NCBI GenBank assembly: GCA_028864885.1
Contig: JAGWLR010000018.1
Coordinates: 1-48,472 of the forward strand
Source: Burkholderiales bacterium
GTDB taxonomy: Bacteria; Pseudomonadota; Gammaproteobacteria; Burkholderiales; Burkholderiaceae_C
Direction: 5' to 3'
DNA: 48,472 nt
This document shows, in pieces, positions 1 through 8,998 of the stretch. The position numbers and the translations under genes are program-made. The notes beneath the pieces are model-generated. The model was not told the DNA's origin and searched no databases. It saw only the letters and a list, made by a program, of their open reading frames with translations. Numbering within the stretch: the stretch's first letter is position 1; each line of letters opens with the position of its first letter.

Positions 1-378
1 CAGACCGCGGAACATGTGCAGGTAGACGACGATGAAGAACGCCGAGGCGCCGGTCGAATGCATGTAGCGGATCAGCCAGCCCCACGGTACGTCGCGCATG
101 ATGTACTCGACGCTGGCGAAGGCCACCGGGATGCCGGCGGCGTTGAGCGTGCCGTCCGGCTTGTAATGCATGACCAGGAAGATGCCGGTCACGATCTGGA
201 TCACCAGCACCAACATGGCCAGCGAGCCGAAGAAATACCAGAAGTTGAAGTTCTTCGGCGCGTAGTACTCGGACATGTGCTCCTTGTACATTTTCGTGGC
301 CGGGAATCGGTTGTCGATCCAGGTCATGAACTTCTCGCCTGCCGAGGCGCCAGCCGGCGCTTGCTTGAATTCAGCCAT
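1..378 (-). CDS. petB: Cytochrome b of the bc1 complex, N-terminal part (cut by window edge)
   Basis: This is the membrane subunit of ubiquinol-cytochrome c reductase, which carries two b hemes and the quinone sites. The 126 visible codons start at an ATG at 378, preceded by GGAG, and run off the left edge. The translation opens [10 protein letters not shown], then contains [19 protein letters not shown], a hydrophobic helix ([19 protein letters not shown]) and the [12 protein letters not shown] stretch typical of cytochrome b helices A and B. It lies 13 bases downstream of petA on the same strand, the usual petA-petB-petC order, so petC (cytochrome c1) is expected just outside the window. 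Identity is clear from family signatures; only completeness is unknown. Confidence 0.95.
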   Translation of the reverse strand, partial: MAEFKQAPAGASAGEKFMTWIDNRFPATKMYKEHMSEYYAPKNFNFWYFFGSLAMLVLVIQIVTGIFLVMHYKPDGTLNAAGIPVAFASVEYIMRDVPWGWLIRYMHSTGASAFFIVVYLHMFRGL

Positions 379-391
379 TGTGTGTCTCCGT

Positions 392-991
392 TCAGGCCTT
401 CTTGTCTTCACCAATCAGCAGCTTGGTGTCAGACAGGTACATGTGGGGAGGGATTTCCAGATTGTCTGGAGCGGGCTTGTTTTTGAACACGCGCCCGGCC
501 AAATCGAAGGTGGAGCCATGGCAGGGGCACAGGAAACCGCCCGGCCAGTCATCTGGCAGCGAGGGCTGAGGACCCGGCTGGAATTTGGCCGAAGGCGAGC
601 ATCCCAGGTGGGTGCAAATCCCCACAGCCACCATGTATTCCGGTTTGATGGAACGATAGGGGTTACGGCAGTAAACGGGGGTCAACTCGTTGGGCTTGCG
701 CTCGGAATTGGGATCAGCCAAACGATCGTCAATCTTGTTGAGCATCGCCAGCTCTTCAGGCGTGCGACGGATGATCCACACGGGTTTGCCACGCCACTCC
801 ACTGTCATCATTTCACCCGGCTTCAGGGCACTGATGTCAGCCTCGACGGCAGCGCCAGCTGCGCGAGCACGCTCGGATGGTTGGAAAGTCGAAACGAAGG
901 GGATCGCAGTGGCCACGCCACCTACGCCACCGGCGGCGCAGGCCATGGTCACCCAAGTCCGACGGCTTTGATCCACTGGCTGATTGCTCAT
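392..991 (-). CDS. petA: Ubiquinol-cytochrome c reductase, Rieske iron-sulfur subunit
   Basis: This is the Rieske [2Fe-2S] subunit of the bc1 complex, passing electrons from ubiquinol to cytochrome c1 on the periplasmic face. The protein is 199 residues. Both cluster-binding boxes are present (CTHLGCSP and CPCHGSTFD). The N-terminus has a twin-arginine motif (QSRRTW) before a hydrophobic stretch, so folding and insertion should depend on the Tat system encoded at 6.3-7.8 kb. I chose the ATG at 991 (MSNQPVDQ) because GAGGA lies at good spacing upstream; the frame stays open a further 23 codons, but that extension has no family resemblance. It is followed directly by petB. Confidence 0.97.
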   Translation of the reverse strand: MSNQPVDQSRRTWVTMACAAGGVGGVATAIPFVSTFQPSERARAAGAAVEADISALKPGEMMTVEWRGKPVWIIRRTPEELAMLNKIDDRLADPNSERKPNELTPVYCRNPYRSIKPEYMVAVGICTHLGCSPSAKFQPGPQPSLPDDWPGGFLCPCHGSTFDLAGRVFKNKPAPDNLEIPPHMYLSDTKLLIGEDKKA

Positions 992-1210
992 GGTAATCCT
1001 CGAGGACGATGACATTAGATTGGGGTCAGCCTCCAATTCTAACGGACGACCTCCCCCCACCAGATTAGAGGCAGCTCAACATATTTGCTTTCTCCTGTAG
1101 GGCTTTTGTATGGCTTTTTCACAACAGCGGGATAGGACTGGAGCGATTTAGGCTGTGCTTGCGCGCTTTAGAGTAAGCCACTCGATGTCCATCAGACCAA
1201 GGAGTCCAGC

Positions 1211-1630
1211 ATGAGTTTTTTTTCAGAATTCAAAGAATTTGCAGTCAAAGGCAACGTCGTCGATCTGGCCGTCGGGGTGATCATCGGCGGTGCATTCGGC
1301 AAGATCGTTGATTCCGTGGTGAACGATCTGATCATGCCCTTGATCGGCAAGGTGGTGGGGGGGCTGGATTTCAGCAACTACTACATCGCCCTAGCCAACC
1401 AGACCCCGGGGCTGCCACTGGCCGAGGCCAAAAAGGCCGGCGCCGTGTTCGCCTACGGCAACTTTTTGACCGTGGCCCTGAACTTCGCCATCCTCGCCAT
1501 GATCATTTTCGTGATGATCAAGCAGATCAACCGGATCAAGAAAGAAACCCCGGCTGCACCCGCCGCCCCAGCTGCCACACCCGAGGACATCCTGTTGCTG
1601 CGAGAAATTCGTGACAATTTGAAACGATGA
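1211..1630 (+). CDS. mscL: Large-conductance mechanosensitive channel
   Basis: MscL forms a pentameric inner-membrane channel that opens under extreme tension and releases solutes during osmotic downshock. The 139-residue protein opens [20 protein letters not shown] and has the first helix ([23 protein letters not shown]), a periplasmic loop, the second helix ([17 protein letters not shown]) and a short charged C-terminal helix after an Ala/Pro linker. AAGGAG sits eight bases before the ATG. It is divergent from petA across a 219-base gap in which I see no gene and no clear promoter. Length and motifs are normal for the family. Confidence 0.97.
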   Translation: MSFFSEFKEFAVKGNVVDLAVGVIIGGAFGKIVDSVVNDLIMPLIGKVVGGLDFSNYYIALANQTPGLPLAEAKKAGAVFAYGNFLTVALNFAILAMIIFVMIKQINRIKKETPAAPAAPAATPEDILLLREIRDNLKR

Positions 1631-1717
1631 CAAAAGGTTCGGCAGTTCCAGTCGATATCCAACGTAGCCAGAGGGCTGGCAAGAACATGTTGCGATACGA
1701 ACTGACTGGACCAAGCT

Positions 1718-4195
1718 GTGACCGACCCCCGACTTGATTCCGTCTTGCAGGCGGCGTTGAACCGCCTGGAGTCGGCCATGAATGCCGCGGCGACGCATTC
1801 GGGCACTGTCTTGGGGCAACTTGCACTCAACGCCAACAATGCCGCCCAACGGCAGCTGTTGATGGATGCGGAGCTTCTGCTCCAGCGCGACTCAACCAAG
1901 CTGCTGCGCAGTTTCTCGAAGGAACTGCAGAATCGGGTTGAAAAGGAAATCCAGCGTCCCCAGCAAGACAGTAAGGGCGGGTTCCTGTCGGATACGGACT
2001 GGTCGTCTCTGTCTTTGGTCGACGATGCCGAGGTGGAGCGCGGCGTGGCGGCCGATCGACTCGCGCAAGAACTCGCGGTGGAGTGCGACAAAGCGCTGGA
2101 GGCCCTCAACAGCTATCTGAGTTCGGCGCTGGACAACAGCAACCCCGACAAGAATCCGCTGCGCCCTCAGGTTGTTGCCAAAGCCTGGCTGAAAGCCCTG
2201 GGCGACCTGTCAGACGATCTTCAGGTCATCAATCTGATCGTGCAACAGGTCGGCCGCTTGCTGTCGAAGCAACTGAACCAGGCGTATGAACAGACGACTC
2301 AGGAGCTGAAGAGCCTGGGCATCCAACCACAAGCCCTGTCGGTGCAACGAAGCCGCCCCACCTCTGCACTAGGTGGCGGCGACCATGCTCCGACGCGTCC
2401 TGCGGGCCTTCAGGACGCCGAGCCGACGACCCAATCAGGGGGCTGGCATCAGCCAACTCAACCTGCGCCATTGGGCGGGTACGCCTCCCCACCCCAGAGC
2501 CAGGAGTCCTTGATCCGCGCCGCTCAGGCCTTAAGTGACATGTTTGGGGTCAGCGTACCGAGCCAAAGTGCCGGCGATCCGATTCCCATGGGATTGCGGG
2601 GCAGAGCCACCCCAGGTCATTTCGCGCCGGTTTCACCCGATTTCCAGCATCTGCTGCGGCAGATCAACCTGCAAACTGCCGCGACCGATTGGCATGCCAC
2701 CATGCCCGGCGGCGCCATCGATATCGCCACCGGGCCCGCTTCGGGGTTTGCGGCGCAGTTGATGGCCCCCAACTTGATCCGCGTCCACCGCGAAGAACTG
2801 GTCCAGGCCAGTGGCGGCGCTGCGTTGGACAAGATGGTCATCGACATCGTCGCGGCCTTGTTCGATCAGGTGCTGTCAGATCCGAAGGTCCCCCCCGAAG
2901 CTGCACGCCAGATTGCCCGACTGCAAATGCCTGTGTTGCGCGTTGCGTTGGGCGACATGAGTTTCTTCAACTCACGCAAACATCCCGTTCGCCGCTTCGT
3001 GAACCGCATTGCGTCTCTGGCTGCGTCTTTCGAGAGTCTGGCGGACGGCTCGGGCAAACAGTTTCTGGAACACGCCACCCAGCTTGTCAACGACATCGTC
3101 GAGGGCGACTTTGACAAGATGGACTTGTACGAGGCCAAGCTGAAAGAGCTGGAATCGTTCACCGACACCGAAACCGAACGCGAAGCTGCCGAGCATGCCG
3201 CCGTGTCGGCGCTGTTGAACAACAAGGAAGCCGATCTGCGGGTGCAACAGCGCTACATGCAGATCCTGCGCAAGGAACTGGCCCAAATCGAGATGCCAGA
3301 ATTCGTGCGCGATTTCCTGGCTCAGATCTGGAGCCAGGTGCAGGTCATGGCGTCCGCAAAGGAAGGCCCCCAATCAGATCTGGCGCTTCGGATGCGCAAG
3401 GCTGGACACGATTTGGTCAACAGCGTGCAGCCCAAAGGCAGTCCGCTGCTGCGCAAGGACTTCTTGCTCAAATTGCCCAAGTTGATGAAAGATCTCAACG
3501 AAGGGTTGGCTCTGATTCAGTGGCCGGACGAGGCCAAAAAAGAGTTTTTCTCGCAACTGCTGCCGGCCCACGCCGAGTGCTTGAAGGCTGCGCCGCAACA
3601 TGAACTGACTCAGCGCCTGCAGGAAAACGCCCTCAACAAAGTTGAGCAGATTGCGATCCCCAGCCGAGAAGAAGCGGCCAACGATCCACTGCCCTCGTCT
3701 CTGGGCGACCTGTCGTCCCCGCCAATCCTGACGGTCGTCACCGCACTGTCGCCCGACGAAGTGCAGCAAGCGGGCTTCGTGCACGAATCGGTGGTGGCGG
3801 CCGAGGGCGAACTGGACATCAACCTGGATGCGCCAGGAGAGCCAGACCCTTCCCTGTCCGAGCTGGACATCAATCTGGACATCCCGCCCCCTCCCGCGGC
3901 TGGCATCCAACTGGTGCACCACATCCAGAAGGGCACGGCCTACCAGATGCTGATGCAAGGCCAGTGGAAAAAAGTGCGCCTGACCTGGGTCAGCGAAGGT
4001 CGTTCGTTTTTCATCTTCACCCAGGGACATCACATGCACAAGCAGACGATTTCCCTCACGGGTCGGACCGTCGCCAAAATGTGCGAGACAGGGCGTTTCA
4101 AGGCCTTCGAACAATCCGAGCTGATCGAACGTGCCACTGTGCGTGCACGCAAACAACTCGCCGCGCTGGTCGTCCCGAAAAAATCAGCGGCCTGA
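1718..4195 (+). CDS. DUF1631 family protein
   Basis: This is a large soluble protein of 825 residues with no signal peptide or membrane helix. The opening (VLQAALNRLESAM...) and overall helical, acidic character match the DUF1631 family found in beta- and gammaproteobacteria. The biochemical role of the family is not known to me. The middle (about residues 220-300) is Pro/Gln/Gly-rich and probably disordered. The C-terminal 100 residues (after a repeated LDINLD motif near residue 710) form a separate basic domain with a KKVRLTWVSEGRSFFIF stretch, resembling PilZ-like or related beta domains; that similarity is weak inference. The start is a GTG at 1718. Its end overlaps the convergent pdxA by 12 bases. 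Confidence 0.85.
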   Translation: MTDPRLDSVLQAALNRLESAMNAAATHSGTVLGQLALNANNAAQRQLLMDAELLLQRDSTKLLRSFSKELQNRVEKEIQRPQQDSKGGFLSDTDWSSLSLVDDAEVERGVAADRLAQELAVECDKALEALNSYLSSALDNSNPDKNPLRPQVVAKAWLKALGDLSDDLQVINLIVQQVGRLLSKQLNQAYEQTTQELKSLGIQPQALSVQRSRPTSALGGGDHAPTRPAGLQDAEPTTQSGGWHQPTQPAPLGGYASPPQSQESLIRAAQALSDMFGVSVPSQSAGDPIPMGLRGRATPGHFAPVSPDFQHLLRQINLQTAATDWHATMPGGAIDIATGPASGFAAQLMAPNLIRVHREELVQASGGAALDKMVIDIVAALFDQVLSDPKVPPEAARQIARLQMPVLRVALGDMSFFNSRKHPVRRFVNRIASLAASFESLADGSGKQFLEHATQLVNDIVEGDFDKMDLYEAKLKELESFTDTETEREAAEHAAVSALLNNKEADLRVQQRYMQILRKELAQIEMPEFVRDFLAQIWSQVQVMASAKEGPQSDLALRMRKAGHDLVNSVQPKGSPLLRKDFLLKLPKLMKDLNEGLALIQWPDEAKKEFFSQLLPAHAECLKAAPQHELTQRLQENALNKVEQIAIPSREEAANDPLPSSLGDLSSPPILTVVTALSPDEVQQAGFVHESVVAAEGELDINLDAPGEPDPSLSELDINLDIPPPPAAGIQLVHHIQKGTAYQMLMQGQWKKVRLTWVSEGRSFFIFTQGHHMHKQTISLTGRTVAKMCETGRFKAFEQSELIERATVRARKQLAALVVPKKSAA

Positions 4196-5257
4196 CGCTC
4201 GCCCAGCCACGAGGCATTGGGCCATTCGCATCGCCTCGATCAAGCTGGAAGCATCGGCCACCCCTCGCCCAGCCAAGTCAAACGCAGTTCCGTGATCCGG
4301 GCTGGTGCGAACAAATGGCAACCCCAGGGTGACGTTCACGCCATGATCGAGGCCCATGTATTTGACGGGGATCAGGCCCTGATCGTGGTACATGGCCACC
4401 ACCACATCGAATTCACCAGGATGATCGGGGGCATGCCGCGCGCGCATGAAGACCGTGTCGGGCGCCAGCGGCCCGATGGCGTCGATACCCTGCCGTCGTG
4501 CGGCTTCCACCGCGGGGCCGATGATGCGAATCTCTTCGTCGCCAAACAATCCGCCCTCGCCCGCATGGGGATTGAGGCCGGCCACTGCGATCCGAGGACG
4601 CTCCAGCCCCCATGAGCGCGCACTTCGGTGGGTGATCTGAATCGTTTCCAGCACAGTGTCGTAAGTCACTTGCTCGATTGCCTGACGCAGGCTCATGTGG
4701 ATCGTCACCAGCACCGTTTTGAGCTGGTCGTTCATCAGCATCATGCGCACCGGCAAGGGCAACTGCCCCGGTTCGGCGCCCTCTTGTTGCAGCAACTCGG
4801 TGTGCCCTGGATAGGGCTCACCCGCCAAGGCCAGCGATTCTTTGTGCAGCGGCGCGGTCACGATCGCGTCCACCTCGCCGGATCGCGCCAAAGCCATCGC
4901 CGCGCGGATGCAGGCTGCCGCGGCCTGCCCCGCCCGCCGATCAATTTGCCCCAGCGGCGCCTGCATCAGGTCACCCGGCACGCCGGGAGGGGACCACACG
5001 CCCATCTCACCATCCGAAAGCGACACCCAGTCGCGTGCAGCCGCCAGCGGCACGACTCGAGGGAGTCGAACGTCTGCTGCACCAACTTTGAGCACACACG
5101 CCAAGGCCCGCCGCATCACCTCTGGGCACCCAATCACCAGCCCCGCTGGAGCCCCCCTTGCCCACAGCTTGACCAGAATTTCGGGACCGATCCCGCAGGC
5201 ATCACCCATGGTGAAGGCCAATACAGCGGAGCGATCAGCGGGTGTTGGTGACGTCAT
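4184..5257 (-). CDS. pdxA: 4-hydroxythreonine-4-phosphate dehydrogenase
   Basis: PdxA oxidises 4-phosphohydroxy-L-threonine with NAD to give the precursor condensed by PdxJ in pyridoxal phosphate synthesis. The 357-residue protein has the family signatures: TMGDACGIGPEI at the start, VTAPLHKESL, GLNPHAGEGG, VAMYHDQGLIPVK (metal-binding His) and TSPDHGTAFDLAG near the end. The ATG at 5257 (MTSPTPAD) fits the family N-terminus; an ATG nine codons upstream is possible but less likely. It is divergent from hisI, with only 64 bases between the starts, and its last codons overlap the convergent DUF1631 gene. In many relatives pdxA sits next to surA or ksgA; neither is seen here. Confidence 0.96.
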   Translation of the reverse strand: MTSPTPADRSAVLAFTMGDACGIGPEILVKLWARGAPAGLVIGCPEVMRRALACVLKVGAADVRLPRVVPLAAARDWVSLSDGEMGVWSPPGVPGDLMQAPLGQIDRRAGQAAAACIRAAMALARSGEVDAIVTAPLHKESLALAGEPYPGHTELLQQEGAEPGQLPLPVRMMLMNDQLKTVLVTIHMSLRQAIEQVTYDTVLETIQITHRSARSWGLERPRIAVAGLNPHAGEGGLFGDEEIRIIGPAVEAARRQGIDAIGPLAPDTVFMRARHAPDHPGEFDVVVAMYHDQGLIPVKYMGLDHGVNVTLGLPFVRTSPDHGTAFDLAGRGVADASSLIEAMRMAQCLVAGRASGR

Positions 5258-5321
5258 AACGCGATGAGGGTTCTGGCAAGACAAGGACGCCAGATGCGCG
5301 CCCGGTTGCTACACTGGCAGG

Positions 5322-5711
5322 ATGAGTTGGTTAGATGATATTCGCTGGGACGAAAACGGGCTCGTCCCGGTGATTGCCCAAGAAGCCAGCACGGGAGACG
5401 TGCTGATGTTTGCCTGGATGAACCGAGACGCCTTGGCCCGCACGGCCGAGACTGGCGAAGCGGTGTACTGGAGTCGCTCGCGCCAAAAACTGTGGCACAA
5501 AGGCGAAGAATCCGGCCACATCCAGAAGGTCCACGACATTCGGCTGGATTGTGACAACGACGTGGTGTTGCTGAAGATCACGCAACTGGGCCATGAGCCC
5601 GGCATCGCCTGCCACACCGGACGGCACAGCTGCTTTTTCAGCCGTTACGAAAACGGTGAGTGGAAGGCCGTGGATCCGGTTCTGAAAGACCCCGAAACCA
5701 TCTACAAATGA
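5322..5711 (+). CDS. hisI: Phosphoribosyl-AMP cyclohydrolase
   Basis: HisI opens the adenine ring of phosphoribosyl-AMP, the third step of histidine synthesis. The 129-residue monofunctional enzyme carries the metal-binding signatures: [17 protein letters not shown], then [10 protein letters not shown] and [13 protein letters not shown] with the conserved Asp and Cys ligands. AGGATG leads into the ATG at 5322. It overlaps hisE by four bases (ATGA), so the two are translationally coupled. Unlike the other his genes in this window, hisI and hisE lie on the plus strand, separated from hisF by about 4.8 kb; see the inversion finding. Confidence 0.97.
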   Translation: MSWLDDIRWDENGLVPVIAQEASTGDVLMFAWMNRDALARTAETGEAVYWSRSRQKLWHKGEESGHIQKVHDIRLDCDNDVVLLKITQLGHEPGIACHTGRHSCFFSRYENGEWKAVDPVLKDPETIYK

Positions 5712-6100
5712 CCCGCACGATGACCGAAGCGCACACTTCCCTGGATGTTTTGATTCGACTGGCCTCCGTCATTGAATCCCGCAAAGGCGGAGACCCGGAT
5801 AAAAGCTACGTGGCCCGGCTGTTTCACAAAGGGACCGACACCATCTTGAAAAAGGTCGGAGAAGAGGCGACCGAAGCCGTTTTGGCCGCCAAGGATCAGG
5901 CTTTGGCCCCGTCCGCCGAGCATCGTCAGGCGCTGGTGGGTGAACTGGCTGACCTGTGGTTTCATTCGATGGTGGCCATGGCACACCTGGGATTGGGCCC
6001 GCAAGACGTGGTGGCCGAGTTGGCTCGCCGTGAGGGGCTGTCCGGCCTCGAAGAATTTGCCGCTCGCACCTTGACGCAGCCAGGCAGTGCCCCCAGATAA
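5708..6100 (+). CDS. hisE: Phosphoribosyl-ATP pyrophosphatase
   Basis: HisE removes pyrophosphate from phosphoribosyl-ATP, the second step of histidine synthesis. It is an all-alpha MazG-like protein of 130 residues. The signature [14 protein letters not shown] and the later [14 protein letters not shown] contain the acidic residues expected to bind magnesium. The ATG at 5708 overlaps the hisI stop codon. An in-frame start 16 codons upstream would lie inside hisI and is rejected. In relatives that I know, a HIT-family gene often follows hisE before tatA; here there are 157 bases with no recognisable gene. Confidence 0.96.
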   Translation: MTRTMTEAHTSLDVLIRLASVIESRKGGDPDKSYVARLFHKGTDTILKKVGEEATEAVLAAKDQALAPSAEHRQALVGELADLWFHSMVAMAHLGLGPQDVVAELARREGLSGLEEFAARTLTQPGSAPR

Positions 6101-6257
6101 GGTCTGGTGGTGTGGTCACTTGGCAAGCCACTTGCTTGGACACGTCAGGTAGGCGCAATATGCCAAACGTCAGACATGTGATCGGGTTAGAGTGTCGAGG
6201 TGCCTGAGGTCAAGCTCGGGTGGATTTTGATTTGCAATATTGACTGGAGTACTGAAC

Positions 6258-6494
6258 ATGGGTTCCTTTAGCATCTGGCACTGGCTGATCGTGCTGCTCA
6301 TCGTTGTGATGGTGTTTGGTACGAAAAAGCTGAAGAACGTCGGCGAAGATCTGGGTGCCGCGGTCAAGGGCTTCAAGGACGGCATGAAGGGCGGCGAAGA
6401 CGCCTCTGCCGCATCCAACGCTCAACAACAGGTCACCAACACCGCTCGCACAGACGCCAACACCGTTGACGTCGATGCCAAAACCAAGTCTTGA
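6258..6494 (+). CDS. tatA: Twin-arginine translocase subunit TatA
   Basis: TatA oligomerises to form the passage for folded twin-arginine substrates across the inner membrane. The 78-residue protein has the short N-terminal helix ([17 protein letters not shown]), the FGTKKLKN hinge and an amphipathic helix ([16 protein letters not shown]), followed by a polar tail. GGAG precedes the ATG at 6258; a TTG six codons upstream is less convincing. tatB follows after three bases. The Rieske protein of this window is an expected cargo. Confidence 0.97.
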   Translation: MGSFSIWHWLIVLLIVVMVFGTKKLKNVGEDLGAAVKGFKDGMKGGEDASAASNAQQQVTNTARTDANTVDVDAKTKS

Positions 6495-6497
6495 TCC

Positions 6498-6974
6498 GTG
6501 ATTGATTTCGGCATTGACAAGCTGGCGATCATCGGGGCCGTGGCCCTGATCGTCATCGGCCCAGAAAAGCTGCCTCGCGTTGCCCGCACGGTCGGCGTGC
6601 TGGTCGGGAAGGCTCAACGCTACGTGGCGCAGGTTCAATCCGAGGTCAACCGGTCCATGGAACTGGAAGAGCTCAAGAAGATGAAGTCGGGCATCGAAGA
6701 GGCTGCCCGAGACATCAATCAGCAGGTATCTGCAGGACTGCACGAAGCCGCCGATGGCCTGTATGGGGCCAGCGATTCCTCTACCAGTACCTACTCGTAT
6801 GAGCATACCGGGCATGGCTACTCTGGTGCTTCTGCCCCGGTGAAGAAAAACTGGCGCATCAAGCGCAGCGCCACCCCCCTTTGGTACAAGCAGCGCCAAG
6901 GCATCCGTCGTCACGCCCAGTCCGGTGCCGCCCGCGTCGCCCGCTTCAGGCCCCAAACCCCCAACCGTCATTGA
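6498..6974 (+). CDS. tatB: Sec-independent translocase subunit TatB
   Basis: TatB works with TatC as receptor for twin-arginine signal peptides. The 158-residue protein begins [21 protein letters not shown] followed by [12 protein letters not shown], the TatB form of the hinge (Glu-Lys-Leu-Pro). A charged helix with the [17 protein letters not shown] stretch comes next, then a Ser/Tyr/Gly-rich region and a basic C-terminus. The start is a GTG at 6498, three bases after tatA. tatC begins nine bases after its stop. Confidence 0.96.
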   Translation: MIDFGIDKLAIIGAVALIVIGPEKLPRVARTVGVLVGKAQRYVAQVQSEVNRSMELEELKKMKSGIEEAARDINQQVSAGLHEAADGLYGASDSSTSTYSYEHTGHGYSGASAPVKKNWRIKRSATPLWYKQRQGIRRHAQSGAARVARFRPQTPNRH

Positions 6975-6983
6975 TCGTTTGTT

Positions 6984-7766
6984 GTGAGTGATCCATCTCA
7001 ACGTCCAGATGAACTGGAGGGCACCGAGCAGCCGTTCATCACCCACCTCATTGAACTACGTGATCGCCTGATTCGGGCCTTGATGGCCGTCGGCGTGGTG
7101 TTCCTGGTGCTGGCGATCTACCCGGGCCCTTCCGGGCTTTACGACTTGCTTGCAGCCCCTTTGGTGGCCCATCTGCCCAAGGGAGCGACCCTGATCGCTA
7201 CCAACCCGATTTCGCCCTTCATGGTGCCGATCAAGGTCACCATGCTGGCCGCGTTCATGCTGGCCTTGCCTGTGGTGCTGTATCAGATCTGGGCGTTCGT
7301 TGCCCCAGGCCTGTACAGCCATGAAAAGAAGCTGGTGCTACCCCTGATCATCTCCAGCTCCCTGCTCTTTTTTGCGGGCGTGGCGTTCTGCTATTTCTTT
7401 GTCTTCGGCAAGGTGTTTGCGTTCATTCAGAACTTTGCCCCCAAAAGCATCACGGCGGCCCCTGACATCGAGGCCTATCTGAGCTTCGTCCTCAACATGT
7501 TCCTGGCTTTTGGCGCGGCCTTCGAGGTGCCAGTGGTGCTGGTCATCTTGGCCCGCATGGGGATGGTCAGCGTGGACAAGTTCAAGCAGTTCCGCAGTTA
7601 CTTCATCGTGATCGCTTTCGTGATCGCCGCAGTGATCACCCCGCCGGATATCGTTTCGCAGCTCTCGCTGGCGATTCCCATGTGCTTGCTCTACGAACTG
7701 GGGATCTGGGCTGCGGCGCTGTTCGTCAAACACACGCAGGCCCCCGAAGAAGAAAAGAGCCTGTAA
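6984..7766 (+). CDS. tatC: Sec-independent translocase subunit TatC
   Basis: TatC is the polytopic core that recognises the twin-arginine signal. The 260-residue protein has six hydrophobic segments and the family signatures HLIELRDRLIRAL near the N-terminus, the LPVVLYQIWAFVAPGLYSHEKK loop, and FGAAFEVPVVLVILARMG. The start is a GTG at 6984. It is the last gene of the tatABC run and converges on the HtrA-type protease gene with ten bases between the stop codons; I see no clear terminator there. Confidence 0.97.
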   Translation: MSDPSQRPDELEGTEQPFITHLIELRDRLIRALMAVGVVFLVLAIYPGPSGLYDLLAAPLVAHLPKGATLIATNPISPFMVPIKVTMLAAFMLALPVVLYQIWAFVAPGLYSHEKKLVLPLIISSSLLFFAGVAFCYFFVFGKVFAFIQNFAPKSITAAPDIEAYLSFVLNMFLAFGAAFEVPVVLVILARMGMVSVDKFKQFRSYFIVIAFVIAAVITPPDIVSQLSLAIPMCLLYELGIWAAALFVKHTQAPEEEKSL

Positions 7767-7776
7767 GGCTCTCGGA

Positions 7777-8967
7777 TCACTGCTGCTCCTCTTCCTCTTG
7801 CGGACGGAACTGAGCAGTAGGCTTGGGGCGTTTGGCCACCACGACTGACAAGTTCAGGGTGTCATTGCCACGCTGAACCTTGATGGCAGCGGTTTTGCCC
7901 GGCGACAACGCTGCGACTGTGTTGAGCAACTGGGCTGTATTCGCCACCACATTGCCACCAACCTGCGTGACCACATCCCCGGGCCGGATGCCTCCGAGCG
8001 CAGCCGGTCCGTTGTGCAGAACGCCGGTGATCAACACACCTTGTGTGATCGGCAGATTGAAGGTTTCAGCGATTTCTGGCGTCAGGTCGCGGGGCTCGAC
8101 ACCGATCCAGCCGCGGGTTACCTGACCATCTCGGATCAGGCTGTCCATCACCTGCCGGGCCACAGAGACGGGAATGGCAAAGCCGATCCCCAGGCTCCCC
8201 CCGGAACGGGAATAGATGGCGCTGTTGATCCCGACCAGATTACCCCGCGCATCGACCAAGGCCCCCCCCGAGTTACCAGGGTTGATCGCAGCATCGGTTT
8301 GAATGAAGTTTTCAAAGGTGTTGATGCCCAACTGATTTCGCCCCAACGCACTCACAATGCCCGCCGTAACCGTTTGCCCCACGCCAAACGGGTTGCCAAT
8401 GGCCAGTACAGCGTCGCCCACCAACAGGGTGTCCGAGTCGCCAAAGGTGATGGTCGGAAGCCGATCCAGATCGACCTTCAAGACAGCCAGATCGGTATCG
8501 GGGTCGGTGCCGATCACCTTGGCTTGGGCCCTGCGCCCATCTGCCAACATGACCTCAATGTCGTCCATGTGATCGACCACATGGTTGTTGGTCAGGATGT
8601 ACCCTTCGGGCGACACGATCACACCGGACCCCACCCCCGACTGAGGTTGCGCCTGCTGATCTCCGAAGAAATAGCGAAACCACTGATCCCCCCGCTGATT
8701 GCGGGCAGGTGATGAACTGGTGATCACGCTCACCACGGTAGGCGCCGCCCGCTTGGCCGCATCGGCGAAACTGAACGGGGGAATCACCCCCGACGCAGCA
8801 CGCCCCGGGAGAGACGCCGCCTGCGGGGCCACCGCCACGGTGGCGTCAGGCAAGGCAGCGCGCCATGTCACGCCCTGCAACCACTGGGGTTTGAAGGTGG
8901 CGACCACAAACAACACCGCCATGGCAACAGTGGCGCTCTGCGAGAAAATCAACCAAACTTTACGCAT
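7777..8967 (-). CDS. HtrA/DegQ-type periplasmic serine protease
   Basis: This is a trypsin-like protease expected to degrade misfolded envelope proteins. The 396-residue protein starts with an N-terminal hydrophobic anchor (VWLIFSQSATVAMAVLFVVATF) that lacks an obvious cleavage site. The catalytic triad is visible: His in TNNHVVDH, Asp in DPDTDLAVLK and Ser in NPGNSGGALV. A single PDZ domain follows (GWIGVEPRDL to VVAKRP), so the architecture is DegS-like rather than two-PDZ DegP. I chose the ATG at 8967; the frame is open further upstream but overlaps the divergent Nif3 gene. The C-terminus ends in a Glu/Gln run. Confidence 0.93.
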   Translation of the reverse strand: MRKVWLIFSQSATVAMAVLFVVATFKPQWLQGVTWRAALPDATVAVAPQAASLPGRAASGVIPPFSFADAAKRAAPTVVSVITSSSPARNQRGDQWFRYFFGDQQAQPQSGVGSGVIVSPEGYILTNNHVVDHMDDIEVMLADGRRAQAKVIGTDPDTDLAVLKVDLDRLPTITFGDSDTLLVGDAVLAIGNPFGVGQTVTAGIVSALGRNQLGINTFENFIQTDAAINPGNSGGALVDARGNLVGINSAIYSRSGGSLGIGFAIPVSVARQVMDSLIRDGQVTRGWIGVEPRDLTPEIAETFNLPITQGVLITGVLHNGPAALGGIRPGDVVTQVGGNVVANTAQLLNTVAALSPGKTAAIKVQRGNDTLNLSVVVAKRPKPTAQFRPQEEEEQQ

Positions 8968-8998
8968 ATCAATGTCATTGCCCGAAGCGAGGTCAGCC

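Noticed and set aside
1667-1680. Small inverted repeat GCCAG...CTGGC between mscL and the DUF1631 gene
   Set aside because: Only five base pairs, no T-tract, so not a credible terminator.
6101-6257. Gap between hisE and tatA where relatives often have a HIT-family gene
   Set aside because: No frame in this 157-base stretch carries the HIT histidine triad or other family sequence; I see no remnant.
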